From positions 1 through 56,916 of the forward strand of contig NZ_JARFYN010000046.1 in NCBI RefSeq assembly GCF_030272695.1: a stretch of 56,916 nt of DNA, in the 5' to 3' direction. The position numbers and the translations under genes are program-made. Positions 8,900-16,011 of this stretch are shown here, in pieces. The notes below the pieces were generated by a model, which worked only from the letters and a program-made list of their open reading frames with translations, searched no databases and was not told where the DNA came from. Position 1 is the stretch's first letter. Every line of letters starts with the position of its first letter. This DNA comes from Martinezella calliandrae (GTDB taxonomy: Bacteria; Pseudomonadota; Alphaproteobacteria; Rhizobiales; Rhizobiaceae).

Positions 8900-9383
8900 T
8901 GACTGCGATCAAGGCCGTCACCGCGCCGCCCACAACATCGCTGAGGTAGTGCGTTCCGACATAGATTCGCGAAAGGGCCACGATGACGGCCGCCGCGAGG
9001 AAGATATATCCGCGGCGCATCCCGTAAAGCAGGAAGGTCGACGCGATTGCGAAACTGGCGGTCGCGTGATCGGACGGGAACGAGAAATCGGCGCTTTTGG
9101 AGACAAGGAGATGAGTGAGGCCGTTGTCATAGGGACGCATTCGGTGAACGAACAACAGCACGATCTGGTTAATCGCGAGGCCCAACAGAAAAGCCATTCC
9201 AGACGCAACAAGAACATGGCGCGTATGCCTTTTGTCGGCCCGCAGCCACCATTGGCCGGCAACTCCCAGTATCATCAAGGGCACGCCGACGGCCGAAACC
9301 CAAATCATCGCCGCATCCGACAGCGTGCTGTGGCCTGACCAGGCATTGATCCACTGCGTTGCGGCAACATCGAAATCATACAT
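8835..9383 (-). CDS. PAP2-family phosphatase, undecaprenyl-diphosphatase/lipid phosphatase type
   Basis: This 182-residue integral membrane protein carries the three PAP2 catalytic motifs: HRMRP (motif 1), the FPSDHA sequence (PSGH-type motif 2) and SRIYVGTHYLSDV (motif 3, with catalytic His and Asp). Enzymes of this type release phosphate from undecaprenyl diphosphate, lipid A or phosphatidate on the periplasmic side. It lies directly before the DedA gene and downstream of a leader with two hairpins and a PmrA-like direct repeat, which suggests regulated expression in response to envelope conditions. Confidence 0.9.
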   Translation of the reverse strand: MYDFDVAATQWINAWSGHSTLSDAAMIWVSAVGVPLMILGVAGQWWLRADKRHTRHVLVASGMAFLLGLAINQIVLLFVHRMRPYDNGLTHLLVSKSADFSFPSDHATASFAIASTFLLYGMRRGYIFLAAAVIVALSRIYVGTHYLSDVVGGAVTALIAVIAVRAIYREDTRIDRFITGIL

Positions 9384-9438
9384 ATAAAAGGTCCTCTACC
9401 AACGTTCATGGCGAAACGGGCAAAATTCACACCCTGCG

Positions 9439-9471
9439 CCATCGCTGGCGATGGTCTGACGTGGGTCAGAC
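9439..9471 (-). promoter_or_regulatory. Two adjacent hairpins in the PAP2 leader
   Basis: Two perfect dyads abut each other: CCATCGC-2-GCGATGG (9439-9454) and GTCTGAC-4-GTCAGAC (9454-9471). They sit 56-88 bases before the PAP2 start codon. They may be RNA hairpins of an attenuating leader or DNA operators. No U-tract follows, so a simple terminator is unlikely. Confidence 0.4.
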
Positions 9472-9498
9472 GTTTCGGATCGAAGTTAAATCGCAAAA

Positions 9499-9515
9499 AT
9501 TAGGACGGAATTAGG
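9499..9515 (-). promoter_or_regulatory. PmrA-box-like direct repeat upstream of the PAP2 gene
   Basis: On the minus strand two identical hexamers CCTAAT are separated by five bases (TCCGT), the same 6-5-6 plan as the repeat at 6099-6115 upstream of the response regulator. It lies about 116 bases before the PAP2 start, upstream of the leader hairpins, where an activator site would be expected. Confidence 0.45.
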
Positions 9516-9663
9516 TCGCCAAAGACGGCGAATTGATCCAGATGAGGGGCAGGAAACGCGAGCTGTGGTGCTCTGTTTATCGGGACGGTTGCGTTCTCCA
9601 TTCATAAAGATTGCCGGTCACGTGATGTCATCCATTCACCGGAAGGCCGATCGCTGCTGGTTG

Positions 9664-11259
9664 CTAGATGCATCCCGTAATGAAAATATCCCGCGGCGCA
9701 TGCTTGATTGTGAAGATCGCGTACCGCTCCAGCACGCGTTTGCCGGCTCGACGCGCAACTTCGCCGACAGGCACCATCTGTGGCAGGCAGCTTCGGAGCC
9801 GCTCGAGCATCCCACCGGCCACGGGAATGACCAGGAGGCCCGGTTGTTCGACAAGTTTCGGATCGACGGTTTCGAAGGAATAGCGTTTCCGGCTGATAAT
9901 TTCCTGCACATGCTGCGCATCATCGGCATTGAAGGCAAGCTCGCCCGTCATGCCATAATCGATCGTTCCGATCCACCCAGCATCATGAAGCTGCTTGTAG
10001 TGTGCAATGTCCGTCGACAATTCATTCCAACCAATGAGCTTGTCCGCCGGCGACGGAAAAGGTGCCTGCTGTCCGAGCGGCGAAGCGAAATAATAAAAAG
10101 AAGCAACGATCAGACCAATACCGGCGGGTGCGGCCCATCTCGTCATGCGCCTCAAGTGGCGTGAGCCGGCGGAATGCCGCGCAGCCTCAGCGGCCATGAT
10201 CGCCATGGTCGGGTAGACAGGCGCCAGCCAATTGCCCTGGACGCGGCTATGGAACGAATGAAGCAACATGTAGATGAGCATGGGTGCCGATAGCACCAGC
10301 AGAAATGCGGTCGGTGAGACTTCGCCGGCGCCCCGCTGTTTCCAGGCGGTTGCGACGGCAATGGCGGCGAAGATGGCGATTGCCGGATTGGCAAGCCCGA
10401 ACTGCCCGGCCAGGAACTCCAGCGTATGCCAGGAGAGCGGCTGCCCATTGTCGATGCGGCCGAACTGTTTGGCAAACGACACCCAATGATGTTCGAAGTT
10501 CCAGAAGATGGTGGGCGAGAAGATAGCAAGAGCGATCGCGCCTCCAATGAACATGTGAGGGCCATAGAGACGTTTGCGCGCTTCGGAATCCAGGATCATC
10601 CATAGAAGGATGCCAAGGCCGAGAAACAGATTGGTGTATTTGGACAGACAACCGAGACCCGCCAGCAAGCCGACAAGCAACCATATGCGCCTGTCTCCGC
10701 TACGACGCAGCCACACCAGGGCCCATACCGCCAACGTCCAGAACAGGATAGATGGGGCATCAGGCGTAGCGAGCAGTACTGCAAAGCCGATCAGTGGCAT
10801 CGCATTTGCCCACACTCCTGCTCTCACGGCCAGCCGACTATCGCGATAGAGCTCCCATGAAATGGCGATGGTGGCGCCCGAAACGATTAATACGGACAGG
10901 ATGGGAAACAGGCGAACGCCGAGAGAGTTGTCACCTAGAAGCTGCGTCGAGAGCCAAATCCACCAGGCGATCATCGGCGCATGGTCATAGTAGCCAGCCT
11001 GGGGCACCCGGGACCAGAGCCAATAGTAGGCCTCGTCGGGATGAAGGCCGATCTGCGCGAGTATGGCGAACCTGTAGAGTGTCAACGCCGCCAAAAGCAG
11101 GATGGCAACTTTCCACGGATTGATTGATTGGACTTCGGCTTCGGCGCGCCGCGCGTTATCCATGGGAGCGGGGGTCTCGACGCCTGGCGAGGTCTGCTGG
11201 TTACTGTTGGACTCGGCGGCCAGGAAGGCGATTTGTCGGGCATGCATGATCAATTCCAA
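9664..11259 (-). CDS. GT39-family (ArnT/PMT-like) membrane glycosyltransferase
   Basis: This 531-residue protein has a cytoplasmic N-terminal tail of about 50 residues, then about ten membrane helices, and ends with a soluble C-terminal domain. The first periplasmic loop contains the family motif HPDEAYYW with the conserved acidic pair, followed by YDHAPMIAWWI. GT39/ArnT enzymes move a sugar from an undecaprenyl-phosphate donor to lipid A or another envelope acceptor in the periplasm. It lies near PAP2 and DedA and a PmrA-type system, which fits lipid A or polysaccharide decoration. It lacks arn operon neighbours, so aminoarabinose transfer itself should not be assumed. Confidence 0.88.
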   Translation of the reverse strand: MELIMHARQIAFLAAESNSNQQTSPGVETPAPMDNARRAEAEVQSINPWKVAILLLAALTLYRFAILAQIGLHPDEAYYWLWSRVPQAGYYDHAPMIAWWIWLSTQLLGDNSLGVRLFPILSVLIVSGATIAISWELYRDSRLAVRAGVWANAMPLIGFAVLLATPDAPSILFWTLAVWALVWLRRSGDRRIWLLVGLLAGLGCLSKYTNLFLGLGILLWMILDSEARKRLYGPHMFIGGAIALAIFSPTIFWNFEHHWVSFAKQFGRIDNGQPLSWHTLEFLAGQFGLANPAIAIFAAIAVATAWKQRGAGEVSPTAFLLVLSAPMLIYMLLHSFHSRVQGNWLAPVYPTMAIMAAEAARHSAGSRHLRRMTRWAAPAGIGLIVASFYYFASPLGQQAPFPSPADKLIGWNELSTDIAHYKQLHDAGWIGTIDYGMTGELAFNADDAQHVQEIISRKRYSFETVDPKLVEQPGLLVIPVAGGMLERLRSCLPQMVPVGEVARRAGKRVLERYAIFTIKHAPRDIFITGCI

Positions 11260-11311
11260 TCGAAGCCGTCCGCACTATCGGTTTGAATCTTTGCGACGTC
11301 CTGTTCGGAAG

Positions 11312-11327
11312 TTTACAATTCCGTAAA
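11312..11327. promoter_or_regulatory. Dyad TTTAC-N6-GTAAA upstream of the GT39 gene
   Basis: This inverted repeat is 53-68 bases before the GT39 start codon. Read on the minus strand its core TTACG-N3-TTGTAA matches the dyad at 5948-5963, so both units may share a regulator. Short dyads of this kind can occur by chance, so the call is tentative. Confidence 0.3.
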
Positions 11328-11556
11328 GCGTCCGGACGAGCCTCCGATAGGCTTGCGGAGGCCGGGATGGCCCAGAGCGGCTGCCATGTCGACAGTGAGG
11401 AAAAATCCAACCCGCGAGCGGCGAAGCTTCCTCGTCGCAGGGTTGACCAGCCTCAACGCGGCCGAGGAACGCTGCCTGCGCATGATCGGTCCCCAGCAGA
11501 CGAAACGTAACCCGCCGCTTGCTCTGAAAATCCTGTGGTTTTGTGTCTCCCCTCCG

Positions 11557-12042
11557 TCAGAGGACTTGGAAGATATTGTAGATCGGCCCGCTCGGGGGTC
11601 GATAACCGGTGCCGATAGCCACAATGCGATTCAACCAACCATAGTCGCCTGAACGCGTCTGAAAGATCGGATTGATACGAAAATAGTACTGGTCGGCCTC
11701 CACTGGCGCGCCTTGCGCAAGACGTGCGAGCACGTCTGCTGGACCGGCGCGAATTCCCTGGTACGTCATGCCAATGAGAGCTCCATCATCCGTTTCCAGC
11801 ACGACGCGGCAGTCTAACCGCACGGTTCCATCGGCGAGAACCTGATGCCAGTCGCTGCCTCCTTCGAGGACGCGGCCCTTTAGCCTTTCTCCCTCGAAAC
11901 GCCCGCCGCCAACGATGCCGACCACGCTTGGGCCAGCTTCAGCTCCCACTTTTTGGGCTGCCGTGATGTTCATTTCAACGGCGAAGAGTGGCTCGACACG
12001 AAGCGATTTCAGCGGTTCGGGAATGAAGATCGGGGCTGACAT
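11557..12042 (-). CDS. DUF3237 domain protein
   Basis: This 161-residue cytosolic protein matches the DUF3237 plan over its full length: an N-terminal LFAVEMNI strand, GGGRFEGERLKGRVLEGGSDW, a VRLDCR strand, TYQG and a YYFRINPIFQT strand before YGWLNRIVAIGTG. The family forms a small beta-barrel of unknown function, often near oxidoreductases. It has no signal peptide. Its neighbour upstream is a short-chain dehydrogenase on the same strand, but the 227-base gap argues against a tight operon. Confidence 0.88.
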   Translation of the reverse strand: MSAPIFIPEPLKSLRVEPLFAVEMNITAAQKVGAEAGPSVVGIVGGGRFEGERLKGRVLEGGSDWHQVLADGTVRLDCRVVLETDDGALIGMTYQGIRAGPADVLARLAQGAPVEADQYYFRINPIFQTRSGDYGWLNRIVAIGTGYRPPSGPIYNIFQVL

Positions 12043-12269
12043 TGGGAGCTTTCCGATTTTGTCGTTGCTGCGGCCTGTAGCGCTCTTGATCGATGTGAAT
12101 AAGGTGAATTGAAAGATAGCGAAGGGTTCTTGTCGGAAACATGTGCCTGGGCATCAGGTCGTCAAGGTCGCTTCCGGCAGAGCCTGGATCGTTGGCAGAT
12201 CGCGTCGCCAACGATCCTTTTGCTTCATCTCAACTCGCCCGGCGTTGCCGAGCCTCGCAATGCTGGACG

Positions 12270-13013
12270 TCAATGGTGACAACAGCCCCCTTCGTCCATC
12301 GGTGATGGTGGCACAAAAGCGGTGAATTGCTGCTCGAGTGCCTTGATGACGCCGGCCCGCCAACCATCGGCAATCTGTCCGGAGAAGGGATCGGGAAAGA
12401 TGTCCTCCTCGCCTCTTTCCAATCCGTCGACGATACCTGCCGCCACCAAGCCAACCGGAGATTTCGGAACGTCGAAATCGCGCGTCATATCGGTGTCGAC
12501 CGGCCCCGTGAAGCAGGTGTGCACCTTGACACCGCGAGCCGCGAGAAGGGCTCTCAGAGCCTGAGCAGCATTGTGTGCCGCAGCTTTCGAAATCGAGTAA
12601 GCAGGCGTCGAGGCGACCGGCACAAGCGCCGACAAAGAGAGATTATTGACGATGACGCCTTTCGACCGCACCAGCATCGGCAAGAATGCCTGCGTCACCT
12701 TCAGCATGCCGAAGAAGTTGACAGCCAGATGACGGTTGATGATCTCGAAATCGCTGAAATCATCTGGCGAGAAGATCCCGGCATTGTTGATCAGAATATC
12801 GAGACCTTCAATTTTCTCAGCCGCTTGCCGAATGTCGTCTTCGTCTGTGACATCCAGTTTGACGAAGATGACGCGTTCGTCATCATGACGCTGATCGCCG
12901 CGTGTTCCGGCATAGATGCGTTTCGCGCCGCGCTGCAACATTTCATCGACGAGGGCGCGGCCGATGCCGCGATTGGCTCCGGTGATCAGGACCGTTTTGT
13001 TTTCGATTTTCAA
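12270..13013 (-). CDS. Short-chain dehydrogenase/reductase (SDR)
   Basis: This 247-residue classical SDR has the cofactor motif TGANRGIG, the NNAG motif, the catalytic Ser in NLSLSA and the YSISK Tyr-Lys pair. An Arg after the second beta strand (GTRGDQR) favours NADP(H) over NAD(H). The protein ends in an unusual GGCCHH tail, which could bind a metal but may be meaningless. Substrate cannot be predicted. The end of the gene is 227 bases from the DUF3237 gene. Confidence 0.9.
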   Translation of the reverse strand: MKIENKTVLITGANRGIGRALVDEMLQRGAKRIYAGTRGDQRHDDERVIFVKLDVTDEDDIRQAAEKIEGLDILINNAGIFSPDDFSDFEIINRHLAVNFFGMLKVTQAFLPMLVRSKGVIVNNLSLSALVPVASTPAYSISKAAAHNAAQALRALLAARGVKVHTCFTGPVDTDMTRDFDVPKSPVGLVAAGIVDGLERGEEDIFPDPFSGQIADGWRAGVIKALEQQFTAFVPPSPMDEGGCCHH

Positions 13014-13255
13014 GACGTGCTCCTATAGGCTTACTCTGCCACCAGAAGGTTCTCTGATGATCGCGAGAAGACTAGGACCAGGCCTGACAGGAGCGGGAGT
13101 AACAAGTCTGGCGGGATTTGCCAGCCCTACCCGAGGATGGTTGCTTGCCGGCGGCGCGTACCTTTTGTGATCCTCGCTTGTCAATATGGCGATCGCGGAT
13201 ATAACCTTCTCTTGAGGAGAGGCCGCGTTCGTGGAGGAAGGACGCGACCATAGAC

Positions 13256-14482
13256 GTGATGTTCGCTGAGCACGATCCGTTTCTCGTAGCGCTCTCAGTG
13301 GCGGTTGCGATCATGGGCGGCTATACCGGCTTTGGCCTGGCCGCGCGCATCCGCAGTTCGCCTGGGGCCAACCGTAGGCTGTTGCTTGCCGGCGCGGCGG
13401 CTTTTTTGGCTATTGGCATCTGGACCATGCATTTTATCGGCATGCTTGCCGCGCCGATTCCCTCTGATGCTGTCTACCTTGTGCTACCGACGGTCGTGTC
13501 TTTCCTGATCTGTGCGCTGGTGGTCGGCATTTCATTGTTCTTCGTCAGCATCGGCGAACAGTCCAGCTTACGCATCCTCGCTTCGGCAGTGCTCCTTGGG
13601 CTCGGTATTGCCTCGATGCACTATGTCGGTATTCACGGCCTCGCCGGTCATTTCAGCATCGAGCATGATCGTGGCATGGTGCTGCTCTCCGTCCTCATTG
13701 GCGTCGTTGCCGCCTATGGCGGACTTCGGATTTTTCTGGCGGGCCATGGCGGGTTCCGGCTTGCATTTAGTGCGGTCGCCTTCGGTATTGCGGTTTCCGG
13801 CATGCATTATACGGCGATGTACGGCATGCATTTTAGTGCCGCGGGAGCCATGGATCAGACCATGGCAATGGATGGGCTTGCTGCCTCGCCACAGGTACTG
13901 GCATTAATCGTGGCATTGCTGTGTTTCCTGGTCGCCGTCGGCTTTTTGCTGTTTCTCGTTCCAGAAGCACGCCCGCGTCCGAATGTGATCATCTCGGACC
14001 GAGTTGCCGATCTTCAGGACGGTGGAACCGGCGCAGGACGGCACAGTGCAGCGGTTGCTACGCGGGCTCGGACGAGGGCCGCTCCGCTCGCGGGTCTTGG
14101 TCAGCCGCCATCGCGGCCGATGGCGACGCGCGTGCCGATCGAAGCGGCAAACGGAACGCAGTTCATCGAAGTGTCGGAGATCCGCAGCATTCGCGCCGAT
14201 GCTCACTATACGCTCGTCCATGACGGTCAGCGCGAGCGCATGTGCTCCTGGCCGATTTCGGAAGCGGAGTCGCTGCTCTGTCCCGACATTTTCATGCGCG
14301 TCCACCGCAGCCATATCGTGGCGGTCCCGCATATAACCTTCATGCGAAGGGAAGGTGACGGCGCCGTGGTGGAATTGGATGGTCCCGCTCCTCATCTTGT
14401 GCCGGTAAGCCGCGCCAAGATCGCAGAGCTGAAAGCCCGCCTCGGACTGGCGAAGGGAGAGGCTGCGAAAGCCACAAGATAA
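13256..14482 (+). CDS. coxC: MHYT-LytTR membrane sensor-regulator, CoxC-like
   Basis: This 408-residue protein has an N-terminal seven-helix MHYT region (about residues 8-240) with repeats of the Met-His motif (TMHFIGM, SMHYVGI, GMHYTAM), thought to bind a metal such as copper and so sense O2, CO or NO. The C-terminal third is a LytTR DNA-binding domain (about 300-400: FIEVSEIRSIRADAHYTLVH, then FMRVHRSHIV). CoxC and CoxH of Oligotropha have the same architecture, and the gene lies directly before coxM, so it probably controls the cox operon. Translation may begin at GTG 13256 or the adjacent ATG 13259. The symbol is given by domain plan and position and is less certain than the enzyme genes. 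Confidence 0.85.
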   Translation: MMFAEHDPFLVALSVAVAIMGGYTGFGLAARIRSSPGANRRLLLAGAAAFLAIGIWTMHFIGMLAAPIPSDAVYLVLPTVVSFLICALVVGISLFFVSIGEQSSLRILASAVLLGLGIASMHYVGIHGLAGHFSIEHDRGMVLLSVLIGVVAAYGGLRIFLAGHGGFRLAFSAVAFGIAVSGMHYTAMYGMHFSAAGAMDQTMAMDGLAASPQVLALIVALLCFLVAVGFLLFLVPEARPRPNVIISDRVADLQDGGTGAGRHSAAVATRARTRAAPLAGLGQPPSRPMATRVPIEAANGTQFIEVSEIRSIRADAHYTLVHDGQRERMCSWPISEAESLLCPDIFMRVHRSHIVAVPHITFMRREGDGAVVELDGPAPHLVPVSRAKIAELKARLGLAKGEAAKATR

Positions 14483-14502
14483 GTCAGCGAGGCTGCCGCA
14501 AA

Positions 14503-14549
14503 TCGTGCGCCGAATACCGCCTTTCGTGCGAAACTCCGCCCTTGGTGAT
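14503..14549 (+). promoter_or_regulatory. coxM: Tandem direct repeats in the coxM promoter, candidate LytTR operator
   Basis: TCGTGCG occurs at 14503-14509 and again at 14524-14530, exactly 21 bp apart, and each copy is followed by CCGCC. A third, imperfect copy of the unit (CCGCCCTTGGTG at 14536-14547) follows. LytTR proteins typically bind pairs or triplets of about 9-bp direct repeats two helical turns apart. The repeats sit about 90-135 bases before the coxM start and directly after the CoxC-like gene. Confidence 0.55.
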
Positions 14550-14636
14550 TGATATCCGCCAGTCAGCTTGCCAGCGCGGGCAACCGACGAAATTCTTCCC
14601 TAAAGCGTCGTGTTCCGATCGAACGGGAGGAAGATC

Positions 14637-15500
14637 ATGATACCGGGCGCATTCGATTTCCATCGGCCGAAAACGGTCGCCGATGCGATCAGACTCCTTT
14701 CCACGCTTGGCGACGAAGCGAGGCCCCTTGCGGGAGGGCACAGCCTTATCCCAATGATGAAGCTGAGGCTTGCCTCGCCCGAGCATCTTGTCGACCTTCA
14801 CGGTATTGCGAGCATCAAGGGTATCAGGCACGAGGGCGGCGACATCGTCATCGGTGCGATGACCACGCAGCATGACCTAGTGGTCTCGCCGGAAATCGCG
14901 ACGCTCCTGCCTATCCTTAAGGAGACGGCGCTGCTGATCGCCGATCCGCAGGTGCGCTATCGCGGCACGATCGGCGGCAACGTCGCTAACGGCGATCCCG
15001 GCAACGACATGCCGGCTCTCATGCTGACCCTGGATGCACGCTACCGCCTCGAAGGGCCGGGCGGCATGCGCGAAGTCCCCGCCACTGACTTTTATCAGGG
15101 TGCCTATTTCACGGCTCTGGAGCCGAGCGAATTACTGACCGAGATCGTCATTCCGCAACCCGTCCAAGGTCACGGCTATGCCTACGAGAAGCTGAAGCGC
15201 AAGGTCGGGGACTATGCGACCGCGGCTGCAGCCGTGATGCTCACCATCTCCGGCGGCATGGTCGATAGCTGCCGCATCGGCTTGACCAATCTGTCGGAGA
15301 CGGCGTTGCTTGCCGAAGACGCAGCCGCTGCAGTGATCGGGACGAGCCTCGACGAGGCAACGCTGCAGAAGGCTGGCGGGCTCGCGCAGCAGGTCATGCA
15401 GCCGGCAGCGGATGGGCGAGGGCCTGTCGAGTACCGCAAGCATGTGGGCGGCATCATGGTCATGCGGGCACTGAAGCGCGCCGCAGCCCGCGCCGTGTGA
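14637..15500 (+). CDS. coxM: Carbon monoxide dehydrogenase medium (FAD) subunit
   Basis: This 287-residue flavoprotein subunit has both FAD-binding motifs of the xanthine oxidase family: AGGHSLIPMMKLRLA near residue 33 and TIGGNVANGDPGND near residue 112. In the CO dehydrogenase it passes electrons from the Fe-S clusters of CoxS to the respiratory quinone pool at the inner face of the membrane. I chose ATG 14637 because GGGAGG lies 6 bases upstream; a longer reading from 14610 has no such site. It begins the operon M-S-L, and 10 bases separate it from coxS. Confidence 0.93.
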   Translation: MIPGAFDFHRPKTVADAIRLLSTLGDEARPLAGGHSLIPMMKLRLASPEHLVDLHGIASIKGIRHEGGDIVIGAMTTQHDLVVSPEIATLLPILKETALLIADPQVRYRGTIGGNVANGDPGNDMPALMLTLDARYRLEGPGGMREVPATDFYQGAYFTALEPSELLTEIVIPQPVQGHGYAYEKLKRKVGDYATAAAAVMLTISGGMVDSCRIGLTNLSETALLAEDAAAAVIGTSLDEATLQKAGGLAQQVMQPAADGRGPVEYRKHVGGIMVMRALKRAAARAV

Positions 15501-15510
15501 GGAGGCAACA

Positions 15511-16011
15511 ATGGCGAAGACACATGTGACAATGACCGTGAATGGCAAAGAGGTAGAGGGCTTGGTCGAGCCGCGAATGCTGCTCGTCCACTTCATCCGC
15601 GAGACCTTGGCTCTGACCGGCACCCATATCGGCTGCGAGACCACCCATTGCGGCGCTTGCACCGTCGATCTCGACGGCATGTCGGTCAAGAGCTGCACCG
15701 TCTTTGCGGTGCAGGCGCAGGGATCGGAGATCACCACGATCGAAGGTATAGCCAATCCCGACGGCACGCTGTCGGCACTACAGGAAGGCTTTCGCCAGAT
15801 GCACGGCCTACAATGCGGGTTCTGCACGCCGGGCATGATCGTGCGTGCACACCGGCTGCTCAAGGAAAACCCGAACCCCACCGAGGAGGAAATCCGCTTT
15901 GGCATTTCGGGCAATCTCTGTCGATGCACGGGTTACCAGAACATCGTCAAGGCCATCCAATACGCCGCCGCAAAAATCAACGGCGTTGAATTCAAGGAGG
16001 CCGCGGAATGA
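15511..16011 (+). CDS. coxS: Carbon monoxide dehydrogenase small (2Fe-2S) subunit
   Basis: This 166-residue subunit has the ferredoxin-like cluster ligands Cys42, Cys47, Cys50 and Cys62, and the second cluster ligands Cys102, Cys105, Cys137 and Cys139 (CGFCTPGM and CRCTGY). All eight are present, so both clusters can form. It transfers electrons from the Mo-Cu site of CoxL to the FAD of CoxM. GGAGG precedes the ATG. Its end overlaps coxL by 4 bases, which keeps the subunits in step. Confidence 0.95.
   Translation: MAKTHVTMTVNGKEVEGLVEPRMLLVHFIRETLALTGTHIGCETTHCGACTVDLDGMSVKSCTVFAVQAQGSEITTIEGIANPDGTLSALQEGFRQMHGLQCGFCTPGMIVRAHRLLKENPNPTEEEIRFGISGNLCRCTGYQNIVKAIQYAAAKINGVEFKEAAE

Noticed and set aside
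11353..11652. Plus-strand reading of 99 codons between the GT39 and DUF3237 genes
   Set aside because: It overlaps the end of the DUF3237 gene on the other strand, has basic N-terminal composition and no motif.
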